NCBI GenBank assembly: GCA_029224185.1
Contig: CM055201.1
Span: 8,648,586-8,712,585, forward strand
DNA from: Karalla daura
Lineage: Eukaryota; Chordata; Actinopteri; Chaetodontiformes; Leiognathidae
Length of the DNA stretch: 64,000 nucleotides
Direction: 5' to 3'
The notes under the pieces: model-generated
Told to the model about the DNA's origin: nothing
The model's input: the letters and a program-made list of their open reading frames with translations, nothing else
The model's database searches: none
Made by a program: the position numbers and the translations under genes
Shown: positions 31,301-44,384 of the stretch, piece after piece
Numbering within the stretch: position 1 is the stretch's first letter
How the letters are laid out: each line of letters begins with the position of its first letter

Positions 31301-32639
31301 AATGTCGTGCCAGGACCGCATGCGTATGCACACATGAAGACAGACTTCCCACACTGGGGGAGAGGGGGGACCTACGGGTGATAATTCCCGTCAAATGTGG
31401 CACTGACCCGAGGTCGGGCGTCAGTCGGCACCCGCAGCTGAACGCGCGGACCGTCCGCCCCGAAGCAGTTTCCTTGAGGCGGCTGTGATGTCAGCCAGGC
31501 CTTGGGGCGTATAATGGGCAACTATTTTGGGAGGCCGCGAGGGCCCAGCCGAAGGCCTCGCGGTCCCTCCCGGTGGAAGGCCTTGTGGTCCCGAGTTGAT
31601 GAATGGTCGCCGCGTCGGTGGCCGCATCCAAGGGCAGGTGACTTCAGCTCCCGGGCTGGAATAGATCTCCCGGGCCTGGCTTTTGCATCAACGGACACGG
31701 AGCAGGAATATCTGCGGATTTTTTTTCTCTTTCTTTGGGAGGGGGTGTGTGTGCCGGCCGACGAGATAAATAAAGAAACAAAACAGACTGGTTTCTAAAT
31801 TACAGTGACTGGGCTTTCCCACCAGTCAGGGGACATTCGAAGGGGCAGTAAACAGTAAAGTAAAAAAAAAAAGCCCGGCTATATGTTCTCTCCTCTCCTC
31901 TCCTCTCTCGCCTTTAAGAAGGGGGCTCCATTCTGTCCTGCTTTTCTCCCGGCACAGTTTTCGGCAGGCACCGATTTCATGGTGGTAATTTTGGCCGGCC
32001 CGAGACAAAAACCTCCTTTGGAGCGCTGTGTGAAAACTCGCCCCAGCGCCCACAGGCTGCCACAACGCTAACAGTGTGTCCTCCTGAACTTGGCATACCC
32101 GGGAGATAAAAACCCCCAATTTCAACCCCCCCTCCCCTCCCCTCCCCCTACCCCTCCTTCGTCGCACAGAGAGGCGATAAACAACACGGAGCCAAGCCCC
32201 AAATCTTTCAGCGCCCGACGCTCACAGTTCCACGCATTTGGGACACACTTCCGCCGCCGTGACAGTAATTGAAGGCGCTGGACGAAATTCAATCAAATTA
32301 AAATTTCCCCAACGAGAGAGAGAGAGAAAAACATCAACCTGCCGTAGTAGTCATGGAAAATAAAAGCATAGGCTTAGTGCTGATAACGGCGTTGCTCCCT
32401 GGGACGCAGGATGTATGCATCGGCTGACCTTTCGCTAACGCCCGTCTACTTCGCTAGCTGTCGCTACGCACGTCAACAAACTTCGACGTCCACGTCAACA
32501 AAGCCGGCGTCTCTGGTCACTGGTGGGTTTTCTCAGAAATAATTGTTTACACCGTTTAGATTTCGGCTCACTGGCTGTGCTGCGTGGAGGTCAGGGTCAC
32601 CCCTGCTTCCCAACTCGTGTAGAATTAATCCGCCCAACA

Positions 32640-32790
32640 ATGTTGAGCTTGGACCGCAACGTTTGGACTGTGAGGACACATGCGTGGGAGGGACACGGCC
32701 CGCCAGGAGTCCAACCCGGGACCTTCCTGCTGCGAAGCAACAGTGCTCACCGCTCATCCACCATGTAACCCTATTCATGGAGGCCTAACA
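32640..32790 (+). repeat. Remnant of the common dispersed fish repeat
   Basis: The words TTTGGACTGTGAGGACACATG, CCAACCCGGGACCTTCCTGCTG and GTGCTCACCGCTCATCCACCATG correspond to the 3' part of the same interspersed family as 6990-7240. The copy is diverged and truncated. Confidence 0.55.
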
Positions 32791-33720
32791 CCTAAATGAC
32801 ATCCCAGAGGATTTGTTTGCCAGTGGTGCCAGTTACGACTATAGCACAGTAGCATGCTGACTGGCCTTGATCTACTAATGCCATAGTGTCCAGTCATACT
32901 CCTTAAGCATGTGTACAAGCATCTGACTGTGTGTGTGTGTCTAACCATGTTTGTCACTCAGCATCATTACTGAGGCGACACCAGACCACCAGCTTGATTT
33001 CAAGGAGACACAAAACAAGCGAATCGCAACTCAAAAGCATGAAAAGAAACACCACTCCACAAAGTGAAAGCAAGCAACAACAACAAAAAAAAATTGGTGC
33101 AAAAGGGGGGAAAAAAACTAAAACTGGGGGGGCGGGGAACAACCACGAGCCCCAAAAAGCCAAGCGCGCTGAAGTCAAAGCTGGATCACCCAGGTGTGGA
33201 CATGCAGGGGAGGGGGCTAGCAAAGCCCTGGGGGGGTTTCAACAGTGGAGGGAGGGAGGGAGGTAAAAGGAGGAGGAGGGGGGGGCGGAGAAGCATGCAG
33301 CAGTCGTGTTGAAGCATGCGGGCGCCGGAGCAGCTCGGTGTCGGTCTGCACAGCGAGAGAGGGGAGGGAGGGAGGGAGGGAGAGAGGGAGAGGAGTAGAG
33401 TTTCTGACCTGTGGCTCCTTACAAGATGCGACGCTCTTCCTCTGGAGAGAATTATAAAATCCTCAAGCTAGGGAGGGGGGGGAAGAAGACAGAGAGATCA
33501 GACAGGACACTTATGTGTGTGAGAGTGTGAGTGTGTGTGTGTGTTTGAGAGAGTGGGTCCTCACTGGAGAAAGGAAGCAGTGTGTGTGCATGTGTGGTTA
33601 GTAAGTCTAGACCATGGTCAGACAGATCTGATGACTTGATGAAAATGGGATGTTGCACAATAAAAATTAGCATGTAAGAACATTTATACACAGGGACACA
33701 GTGAACAATCAATTTTATCG

Positions 33721-33723
33721 ACA

Positions 33724-33774
<51 letters not shown>
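33721..33774. repeat. (CA)n microsatellite
   Basis: About 26 units, one TA interruption near its left end. Confidence 0.93.
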
Positions 33775-36700
33775 GCACGAGCTAGACATAACATTATGTG
33801 ACAGACAGAACAATTAAATGACAATTAAACAACCTCAGACTGTGAAAGCTGGTGATACCATCATGTCAGTCATGTGGGCACCGAGCTAAGAAATGAATGT
33901 CAAACGGCAACATGATGTAAAGGTGATCTGGTTGGGAGATCAGAGGATCTGGGGCGCTGACACTACTGTACTCGTTTCCTCTTCCACTCTTTCGCAGAGG
34001 TCTGGCGTCAGCGGCGGCCTGTCTGAGGTAAGTGACCACATCTGCCCCGCTACACAGCGTGCAGAAATAAAAATGACTTTTAGCATCAGGTCAAAAAAGG
34101 GAAACGAGCCCGAGGACAGAAAACCCGACCCGAACGCAGCGCTTCCTCGCGGCGTTTTAACTTCTCGACCGCTCTCAAAAGTTGAGGCGACTGAATCCTG
34201 ATTGGTGTTTAGATGTCGATGAAATGTGACCACATCGAAGGGGAACAAGACAAATCTCAAAAACATTTCGACTTTGGATAAACTCTCAGTAAAAGAGAGA
34301 AAGAAGCTGATTGGTCAGTGTTCCGGGTCTGCTCAGTTTCCCCCAGAGTCAGCGCTTATGCTGCGCATCGCTAATGAATCGGCTCGAGAACAAAGCCACG
34401 GCAGGAATAATCTGCGCAAGCAAGAAACTGGAAGTCCGCTGCAATGAAACCCTTTCGCTTTGCTTCCTGTGCATGAAAACAAGATCTCGTGCATCTAAAA
34501 GGGAGGGGAAAGTAGCAATCTTCCGATTGCCATTGTGGCAGATGGCCGGGCCTCCATTCACAAGGCTTTCCAGGCTGCTCCCTTAGACCGCTTCCCTGGG
34601 CAAAATGAAAACCTCCACAACGAGGCTGAATACATTGTCCCCGCGCTGCCCTTCATTCCCACAGTCCACTGCACTCCACCTCTGCCCGGCCGCAACGCAT
34701 GCACTTGTGGATTGACTTTGGTTTGCTGACTTCAGAGTATTTATTTCACTTACTCTTTAACAGAAATATCGATGGCTGAATACCTGCACTTGCCCAAAAA
34801 AAGACCCCAGCTACGACTATCTTTAAATCAATAAACAAAAGGGCAAAAAAACCCAAAAAAACACACAAGATAACACAGAGAAGCTGTCGGATAGGATGTT
34901 GCTGGCCAAGCAACAACTGGTGTCCCAGGACAAGGAGACGGGTCTTCCAGACAACTGAATTCAGGTCACCCAAATCAACCCAAATATGCAGATTCATTAG
35001 CATTTGCTGGGTGGGGTAAGCTACTGTAATGCAGGCCCCCCCCTGCGCCACACTGTATAAAAGAATAATCAGATTATGTTAAGCAGAGAGATACACGGCA
35101 GACTACCACCGTGGGCGGTTCACTTACAACAGATCATATTAATACGAGGAAAAGTAAGCGAGCACGGGCCGCACGCTGCCGTCTGTCCGCTCTCGGGTTT
35201 CACATTAATAAACTGACCGCCGGGTCCCGTCCCGAGCCTAATTGCGGTTACCATTTATCCATATCAAGGTTTCCCGTTACATCCCTGCCAAGTATTGATT
35301 CATGCGGACCGTGCTGTGGATCGGTTTCACGGTCGTTTGCGGAGATCGAGGCCCGAGAGCCGTGCGGGCGGGCGGACGGACTCCTCGGCAGATTTGGGAG
35401 GAAAAGGAGAAAAAGCCGAGTCGATGCTGAGTCGATGAGCTGCAGCAGTCGGAAATGTTCCTTTTCGCCGTCGCCGTAACTCAAGACGGCAAGTTTTCCA
35501 GGAATGTCGCCGCGGCTCGCCGGCTCAGGAGGCTGCGAAACGCATGGGCTTTGATCGGCGGGCCGTACGCATAACGGCTATCATGTTACCCCCGAGATGA
35601 GAGGAAGTTCATTAGGATTAAGACAAGTATACGGGAGCGGCACACCTCCTTTGGCTTTCCTTCTCCCGAAAATATACCAGACACGTCCCTGCCTCCTCTG
35701 ACAGCGTCGGCGCTCCGTCCGGACGAGCTGACAAGTCGCGTAAGATTGATGAGCCGGGGGTCAGAGGTCGCGTCCCCCCCGGACGCCCATAGGAAGCACT
35801 TTGACTGGGCGTCCCCTCGGCTCCCACACAACCCCCTGACAGCTGATACAGGGTTTATACCGTGTGCCCACGAATCCCTGTGACACCAGTGACACCGCGC
35901 CCTCGCGTCTCAATTCAGGACGTCCCGAGTGGGAGAGGGGCCGCGGGCCCCGGACCCCGCCCCCGCTGACACGGCCGTCTGCAGAGGGCACGGAGAGGAA
36001 GTGGAAGTGTCACGGGCTCCATGGTTTGTTTCTAATTGATGAGTGGACTTGAATGACGACTGGGGCGAAGCCGGCCTTTTGAAGGCTCCTCCAGAGCCAG
36101 AACGGACTTATTAATGGGCCCTACTTCAGGAGCCGGGCCCCTGGTAAACATATTGACAGGGTCGACTATTGAGCTCAGTCGATTTCCCACCACGTCCCAG
36201 CCGATGAAAAGGTCCCGGGTTGAGCTCCACGTGACCGCGTGACCAACGCCGACTCCACTTCTGCCTTCCAGGGGAAACCTGCATCAGCGCTTATTGATTC
36301 CGCTTCACTTGAACAGGAAGCCTCGAGATAAACCGTCAAGACGCAAACAAAGATATCTGTGGACTCTATTCTTCATCTGCACGTGACAAAATAACCAGCT
36401 TCACTGACCAGGCTTTTTTTTTTCCTCTTATGTTCTCAAAAGTGCAGCCTTGCCTCGGAAACGGCCACGAGTCTCGGTCTCTAAATGGCCCCTCTGGGCC
36501 GCGGGTTTCCATCCAGGTTTCCAAGCGCCGTAAAACGGGACGGAGGAGTCCGTGTGTGGTGGTTATCGCAGCACAGGTTCGCGCCGCAGTGTGGCACCGC
36601 CATGCTGTCGGGAGCAAAGTCCGTTTTGTGAAACAATGGCTGCATTCAGGTGGCTCGGTGGAAAGTGTGCGCTCACGACAATAATTGCGTTCAGCCTCTA

Positions 36701-36976
36701 AACGCGTCCGCTCGCCGGCTGACTCCTACGTGCTACCGTTTGGCGAGGGTGACAGGGAGGAGAGGCTCCTCACCAGCTTCTGGGTCCTTATTCTCCTTAG
36801 ACTGACATGAAGACACACACACACAATTCCTGTGGGACTTTGACCGATACAGATACACTGAGCAAACGGATCTACAGCAGGCTGGGAGAGGCCTCATCTC
36901 TGGGACAGGATGGTCATTCCAGGAAAAACTCCCCCCCTCCGCCTCCCAACCCCATCCCAACACACTCCATCACACT

Positions 36977-36977
<1 letters not shown>

Positions 36978-37035
<58 letters not shown>
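36978..37035. repeat. (CA)n microsatellite
   Basis: About 28 CA units after an interrupted CACACT start, followed by CTCTCTCTTT. A shorter CA run lies at 37641-37660. Confidence 0.93.
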
Positions 37036-37038
<3 letters not shown>

Positions 37039-38879
37039 CTCTTTCTCATCCGAGCAGCCACCCTTACTGTCCATCGACAAACATCCCGAGCGTCTGACAG
37101 GCCTGTCAGCGGGGGCCCGAACACAGGTGGGGGAGGGAAGGGAACCGAGAGGAGCAGAGGAGGAGAGAGAGAGAGAAAGAGAGAGAGAGAAAACCCGGGT
37201 TCGCTGTGAGAGGAGATATTCGAGCGTGCAAATCCATACAGTGGGTGAAGGGAGGAGGACAAAGAGAAGGAGGAGGAGAAATGAGGAGGAGGAGGAGGAG
37301 AGGATGGAAACGCGGCATTGAGGAACATAAACGTATGCTTTGGGGGGCTCAGGAACAAAGCGCATTTTGCTTTTGAGTTTTTCCCCCCCAAAGAAAAGAA
37401 GCCCCCAGCTGGAGGATCAATTCACAGCCCGGTTTGAGGCAAAATATTATGTTTCTGGTACGTGTCAGGTGACGCGTTCTCAAGGCCCGTCTTCCTGTTC
37501 CACTTTCATATATGATGCAATGAAGCAAAGCTTTGTGCAAATCATGTCAAACGAAAAACAACAACAACTGGGTGAAATGGTTGTTCATTCAAATCCTGTT
37601 TGGAGAGCACATGGACTTTGCACGCAAACATTAACACTCATACACACACACACACACACATACATACACAAAGCATTGTGTTGAAGGGGATTATGGAGGC
37701 TTGCATTGCCACAGAAGGGATCCCAGTCTACGAGCACTAGGGAACAAATCTGGCTTTAGAAACTTTCCTCTGCATCCCCAGAGCATCCTGGTACCAAAAC
37801 GGGAGGCTGAAATTAAAAATCCTGCAGTTGAAATGCGCCGTTGGTTTCTTTCTTTTTAAGAACGCGAGAGCGTACCGCTTGTGCCGCTGCATTATCAGCA
37901 CGGCCGCATCTGCGTGGAAAACACATGGGCCCTATCTCGCCGACGGCAGTGGGAAACACCAGAGGGTCACATGCACTTTACTGGGGAATGCCGGCCAGGC
38001 GGAGTCTGGGAATACCAAGTGGAACGCGGCGTATCTGGAGGAATGTCCACTGATATCCCACGACGTGTAAATGTTTGCTCGTGAGCGAGCAATGGGGTGG
38101 AGGGGGGTGGGGGGGGGGGGCATTTGTGTGCGCGTCCAGAGAGAAAATAAGTGGCCGTCTTCTTCTGCCTTTGTATGAATCTTAAGTAGTCTCCCATGTC
38201 GAGGGGGGCTTTGTTCGCCAGCGCCGTCGGGGGGCACGTCCTCCAACTCTCTCCCCTCACTTCCTTTTGGCGTTAGCATTTATCATTCTTCCCCCGGACG
38301 AACAATCGTCCGACAACATGGACTTGCGTCCAGCGCACAATAAAAGTTGCCACCCTGCCCCCCTCTTTCGCCCCCTCTCCGGTTGCCCGGATACCTTTCA
38401 TCCGGCGGGACAGCTTGTCAACAACATCATCACTTACTCAGAAACTCCCCAACCCCTTCAGCTGACTTTGCTTTCAATCGGTCCAAGCCGTGCTAAACGC
38501 TCCTGCATCTCGCTTTCATAATAAAGGTTTCCAAGAACATCTTTTTCTCCCCCCCCTAACATTCCCTCTTTGTCGTATCCAAAACACTTGCTCCAAGCAA
38601 AGAAAAAAAAGAAAAAAGAAAAAAAAGGTTACTCTGCATCCTTAAACGAACTGAAGTGGTGCAACCTTCTAATTTGCAAGAGAAATTTCCCTCTGGACAA
38701 ATATAGCATTATCCGGGCTCCGCTAGCCGACGCGATGCACGATATTTTATGCTGACATTAAGGCGTGCTGGTGTCGGCCGGCAGAGCCACCCCAGGGCCC
38801 CGTTTCACTGTTTCATAGGAAGACTGCGTGACTCACCAGACCTCACCCACTCTCACCCGCTCTCTCCCACGGGTCAAGA

Positions 38880-39200
38880 GGTGCGGGCGTAATGAGCACG
38901 CTGAACCGCATCAACCTCATTACCCGGCAGCTCTACCTTGGAAACTTTATGCATGCATATAAAGCCTCCGCCTGATCACTCTGAAAACAACCTGCTTCTC
39001 CTTATTTCTTTTTCTTTCTTCTTTTTTTGTGATTCCTTTCATTTTCTGTAACTCGTGCACATAATGGGCCTGGCCTTGTTTGGCCCTCTCCCAGTTCTGC
39101 GCCTATCCCTTTCAGATGGCCGGCCCGCGCCGATTATTCCGCTTATTATGAACTCTGACGGCAGATTATTTTGCTTACTGCACCCAAATTGTCCATCCCC
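38880..39200. promoter_or_regulatory. Enhancer-like block 2 in sema4d intron 1
   Basis: Two unique segments (38885-38990 and 39120-39200) contain CGTAATGAGC, CCTCATTACCC, TTATGCATGCATATAAAG and ATTATTCCGCTTATTATGAA. They flank a T-rich spacer. TAAT cores, an octamer-like ATGCATAT word and the lack of repeats suggest a regulatory element; function is not shown. Confidence 0.3.
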
Positions 39201-40149
39201 TATAGATACAAATCCAACAAACCCCGCACCGACAGACAAAGGCAAAGTTGACAAAAGAGACAAAAAGAGAAAAGAGATAGGGGAGCACAGAGACCGGTAC
39301 CGAAATGAAAAGGGGGAAGGGAAACGATGAAGAAGGAACCCCCCCCACCCCACCCCACCCCAACAAAAAAAAAGGAAAAAGGGGGAGAATACGGACGAGG
39401 AGAAAAAGGAAGAGGTAGTGCAGCAAAGCCTCCGAACCCTTAAAATGCCTGGGTTTTGTCAGGGAAATAAAGACGGCAGCAGCAGCAACAACATACCAGC
39501 ACAGTGAACAAGAATGCAAATCAGCCCCTGATGCAAATGTCATACGTCTTCGGGGGGCCAAACAGACTGTCTTTATACCCCCACCCCAACACAACACACT
39601 TCTCTCTGTGCAATCAGAAACAACCCCCCCCCCGCCGCCTCCCTCCCCACCTCGCTCCAATCCTGCAACACTTCCAGGAGCACAAGTACAATCGCAAAGA
39701 GACAACATCATCTTCTTACTTCACCGCAAACAAGAGGGCCGGGGAACAGTGGGCTCTTTACACGCAGACACACACTTTGAGGGAGGGGGGGGTGGGGGGG
39801 AGAAAAAAAAAAAAGATAAACCACTTACTTGTCTGTCATGGCCTCGGCTAGCGAATACTGATTCATTAAAACTTCTTTTCACTGGTCCTCACACAGTTGG
39901 AAATGGTCGAGGGGGAGGCCCGGGGGCTAATGTCACCGCGGCAGTCTGAGAGAGAGCGAGAGGGAAAGAGAGAGGGCGCAGGAAGCAGCGTTAGGCAAGA
40001 CTGAGTCACTTGTTCGCCCCGACCGGAGGACGAATAGGTAACGAGGCAAGGTTTTCACGTCGGGTCCAGACAACATCGGGGGAAAAAAAAAGTGACAAAA
40101 TTCCCCGTCACAGCTCGAGTCTGTGTATTCCAACAGACCAGAGTATATT

Positions 40150-40395
40150 AAAACACGCCGTCATGAATAGCAAAATACAATTCGCCCCCGAGGTGCAAAA
40201 ACGGGCAGCGATTGTCTGAGGCCGACAATAGAATAATGACTTCATAATTAATGTCTCGTTACAGCTCCAGACACCCCCGCGTAGATAGACGTGAAAGAAG
40301 GCCGAGGAGTACGTCTGTAATTGGTGCTCAACATGCTGTTTGTCTGGTTTAATGGTCCCACCATTAATCACATGCAATAATTTGCTCCACTAAAC
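40150..40395. promoter_or_regulatory. Enhancer-like block 3 in sema4d intron 1
   Basis: Unique sequence with TTCATAATTAATGTC, CTGTAATTGGTGC, TTTAATGGTCCCACCATTAAT (an inverted pair of TTAATGGT) and CATGCAATAATTTGC. Paired homeodomain-type sites and an octamer/CEBP-like word are close together. Of the intron blocks this reads most like a deeply conserved element. Confidence 0.38.
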
Positions 40396-40618
40396 GCGCA
40401 TGTAGGTCACGCGGGCCGACGTTTTTGGTAATCCTGGTTGGTTTTTTTTAAAACGAGGTGAGAGCGGAGCGTCGTGATGGTGAGCGGTGCAGCACAGAGG
40501 CGACCGGCCCCGCAGGCCTGCGTCCGGGCCGGGGACGGCCAGAGCTAACTTTTACACAGACGTGCTTCACTTTCTCACAATTAGCCTGGCAAACGCCGGC
40601 ACTCGGCAGCAGCTTTCT

Positions 40619-40619
<1 letters not shown>

Positions 40620-40667
<48 letters not shown>

Positions 40668-40700
40668 GGGGGGCGGTGGGAGTGTGTGTGTGTGTGTGGG
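40620..40700. repeat. (GT)n microsatellites with G-rich spacer
   Basis: A GT run of about 23 units (40620-40666), a G-rich spacer, a second GT run (40682-40698) and a poly(G) patch. Confidence 0.93.
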
Positions 40701-40721
40701 GTGGGGGGGGGGTGACGGAGC

Positions 40722-40735
40722 GTTACCATGGTTAC
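40722..40735. promoter_or_regulatory. Palindromic RFX X-box, GTTACCATGGTTAC
   Basis: The word fits the X-box consensus GTHNYYATRRNAAC on both strands apart from T for A at the third base from each end. RFX factors bind such sites. Occupancy is unknown. Confidence 0.4.
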
Positions 40736-41094
40736 CCAGGCAGCCGAGCAGCCAGCCAGTCAGCAAAGCCAGCAGCACAAACACATGGAGAAATCCTCTG
40801 GGTGGAGCGCACGAACCTGATCGCAGATGAGGAATGCATTGTGTGACCGAGGAGGAGCGGCGGCCGCTCTGGGTCGGTGCAGCCGGCCGCTTTCGGTCAC
40901 CACGAAATGGAAAAGGAAATCTCAGCCCCGTCACCTGCACGTGCAGCTCTACTCGGCTGTGCGATGTCTCCCCTACTGCAGCCATGCAAACGTCACCACC
41001 AACAAACTGTGAAGCCTCACCTTCGGCAACAAATCAAGTGACCTCGGGACAAAGCCACACCTTTGGCTACTGGGGCGTCTTTGCTGGTGAATCA

Positions 41095-41335
41095 GCAGAT
41101 GAAATTTTAATGATGTGACAGGATGAGTCCCGCTGCCTGATGAGCAACCTCCAAAACCTGGCATTAGCTCTTCGGCTTATCTGCCTTTAACAGATTACGA
41201 TAGCGGGACATTAGACCCCGATTAGACCCCTCTACGTGTTAACACAGTGGAATAACACAGATTGTGACCGGGGGATTTGCCCTCCATAAGCAGATAAAAG
41301 GTTAGATACCAATTCACTCACGGTAATGTACAAAT
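41095..41335. promoter_or_regulatory. Enhancer-like block 4 in sema4d intron 1
   Basis: Repeat-free sequence with GAAATTTTAATGATGTGACA, GGCATTAGCTC, TTAGACCCCGATTAGACCCC (a short direct repeat, with the OTX/bicoid-like core GATTAGA) and CGTGTTAACACAG. It has no open frame. Regulatory role is inferred from texture only. Confidence 0.3.
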
Positions 41336-41529
41336 ACAGGGCCCGAGGGGGAACAGCAAACTCGTTTCACCTCAGAAAGATGCCAATTTCTGTTAATAAT
41401 CCCATCAGTGGTTTGCAAAAGAGGCCTTGATGGTTTATATCACTGTCAGCTAATAGAGGAGGGAGACGGGGTGGAGTTAGGGGTCTCTGAACCCCACCCA
41501 ATCCTTTCAGCCCTGGAGCCAGACAGACG

Positions 41530-41559
41530 TCAGACAGACAGACAGACAGACAGACAGAT
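41530..41559. repeat. (CAGA)n microsatellite
   Basis: About seven CAGA units; a CT run follows at 41706-41728. Confidence 0.9.
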
Positions 41560-43870
41560 GTGCCTCCTTCTCCCTTTAACCTTTTCCACACCACATCGGC
41601 CCCAATCTCGACGCAGAAACCGCTGCTCTGGGGCATTGGTTTACCCGTCAGTCTGTCTCTTTCACTCTGTCTCGTAGCAGCTAATTGATCTTCAGTCCAT
41701 GTGTCTCTCTCTCTCTCTCTCTCTCTCTTCAGTCTAGAAACAGGCATTAAGCAGTACACACCCACGTAATCTCCGGTAATCAGTTTGAGTTCCATTTCCT
41801 GCGGTCCATCAACTCGCTAAGTTTGAGAAATATTACAAAAAAAGGAGGGGGAAAGAAAAAGTTCAGTTTCCTTCGGAGAAAGTTGCACAAATCTGAGTCA
41901 TCCATTTGAATTCCTGTGTTTTTAAAGAGGCAGCTGCTGCACGCCAGGATGCTATGGATGCAAGGCCACTCTCTCACAGGACGCACCATATGCCCATTTC
42001 CTTACGTTACTGCACCCTTGAGCCATGCGAGACTCCACGGCTTCAGACAACGGAGGCAAACCCACCCAATTCTGAAAGGCCTTTCATGAGAAAAAGTCCC
42101 ATGCTCTCCGTTTGTGATGATGTATGTAATGTTTCCCTGCAAACCAAAGAGTTCCTTGCCCGACAAACCCCAAATTACATCCCTTCCTGCTCACGCAGTC
42201 AACAACGCAACTGCCTGGACGCCGCTGCTCGACACACCACTGACGGCAGGGACGGATGTGAGCAGTCCAGCTGCCCTGCACAAAAATCTGCAGCTGGTGA
42301 TTTGAAGAGAGAAAGAGAGAGAAGAAAGTCCCAGTGAATGAACAGATGGTGGTTTTGACCCATGCACGGGGCAGAGCCGGAGCACGCTTTGAAGCCAAGT
42401 GATAACACTTGAAGAAACGTGGACTCTAGCTTTGATCAACCTGAGCCCGCCGCTTGCGAACAATCAAACCCGGCATCGTTTTCCCGAGCGTTCCGGTGCC
42501 AAGGTGGAGAGGAGCAGGCGGCGGTACGGAGGGAAAAGGGAAAATGTTCGAGCCAAGGGGTCGGAGCCGCTCCTTCCCCCATCCGGGGAAATTTACCAAC
42601 TCCTGACAGCAGTCGGACCTGCAAGACAAACTGCTTCCCCATGTGAGGCCGGGCAGAGAGTCGGATTTGATCGCTACGGCACTTCCTCTAATCGGCTAAG
42701 CTCGCGCCGCCAGAACCTGCAACTTCAAAAAGGATCAAGCCTCAACGTGTCTGTGCCACAGACTTTTAAGCAGCAATAAAGTTAATTGAAAGACCGCCGC
42801 GTCCCAAAAGGCAGACAGCCTGAGCGATTCAATTACAGCCTGCAAACAAACGTGATAAAAGAAAAGGATATCTGTGGTGTCACCTGTCTGGAAGATGCAG
42901 GCAGCTCCAGTCTGCAGACTGCAAGACTGCAGGACTGCTCGACCAGCAGGAAACTGAGCAAAACGCCCCATACGCCAGAAATCAATAGTCCCAGAGGCAA
43001 TTAATCCAGCTGCACGTGAGACTCGTGGCAGGCGGCTGAATTAATCGAGGCGCTATCTGACATTGGGAGGCGATCGAGCCGAGTCCTGCGCTCCGGAGGC
43101 TGAGGACGCAAGGGAGACAAAAACAAAGGGGCGCTGCTGATGTTGCTGTCGTGAGGGAGGCAAAGTTACAGTTTTTTATGCCGGTAAAAACAACGTGTTT
43201 GGCCAAGTTTAACAACTGTGCCTCGTTCGTTACCAATACATTTCTCAACAACAGGGTATTGGAGGTTCTGCACATGCCACCGGCCATTGATTGCAACCAC
43301 GGCGGCCAAAATTCAGCTCGACATCGCCACAAACCAAACCCTGACAACATGAAAAAAACAAATAACAGAAAGTACCGCCTCGTTCTCTTCTTTCCTGCCG
43401 TTATAAATCTAAACGATCAAAAAGCAAGGCAGGGCAGAGTCCCACGCACTGCATCACCAAAACACTGAATTATTAACCCCCCCCCCCGCTTCACCCTCCT
43501 CCTCCTTCCACCCCCCTCCGGGGATGGATATCTGGGTAAAAATAGCCCGGGCTGCGCTGGAGAGACGCCCCTCGGCTGCGCGGGGTAAACATCAACGCGG
43601 ACGTGGTCTCTGCGGCAGCGGGAGGAGATGCCAGCAGTCGACGCCCCCGCGGTGGCTCCCGCGACCCCCCCCACCCTTACCGTCATGACGAGAGGAGGGA
43701 CGATCCTGCAGGTTGGCGGAGGACAAAACGCCGACTGCAGCCCCTCAGCGGCTCAGTCGGCCGCCTGTCACCGGGCTGGGAGAGTCGCCACCGGCCGCAC
43801 GCATGACACACCAGAGTAGAGAGAATAGAAAATCATCTGTCACCTCCTCCCTCCTCGCTGCCTTGCCATG

Positions 43871-43873
43871 CTC

Positions 43874-43912
<39 letters not shown>
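43871..43912. repeat. (CT)n and (CA)n compound microsatellite
   Basis: About fifteen CT units passing into CACACACACA and poly(C). Confidence 0.9.
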
Positions 43913-44384
43913 CCCCTCCTTCGCTCTTGCTCTCCCTCTCTCTCCCTCCCTCTCTGTTGTCGATAAACACTGTGGAGAAGAAAAAAAAAAAAGAGAAAGG
44001 AGAGAGGCTGCGAAGGGCGGAGGACGGCCGGCCCGTTCACTCTAACGCATGTCCGCCCGTCTCGGTCTGGGTGTCGGACCGAGCGCTGGTGGCTTGGAGC
44101 TGCTCGGAGCGCCTCTGGATAGACTCAACGCACACACGCACACAATGTGTGACGAGGGGGGAGGGGGAGGCAGAGGTGGCGGGTGAGAGGGGGGAGGGGG
44201 GAAGAGGTTAGGCTAGTGTGTGTGTGTGTCTGTGGGAGTGTGTCTATTGTGCGTGGGGACACTTTTCTTCCCCCCCTCTCTCTTTCCTCCATTGAGAAGT
44301 GATGCGGTGGTCAGTTTTTGATAGCGGGAGGTGGAGGGGGGGGTATATGAATAAGCACACGCTTGTTTCAGAGGCTTTAGTTTG

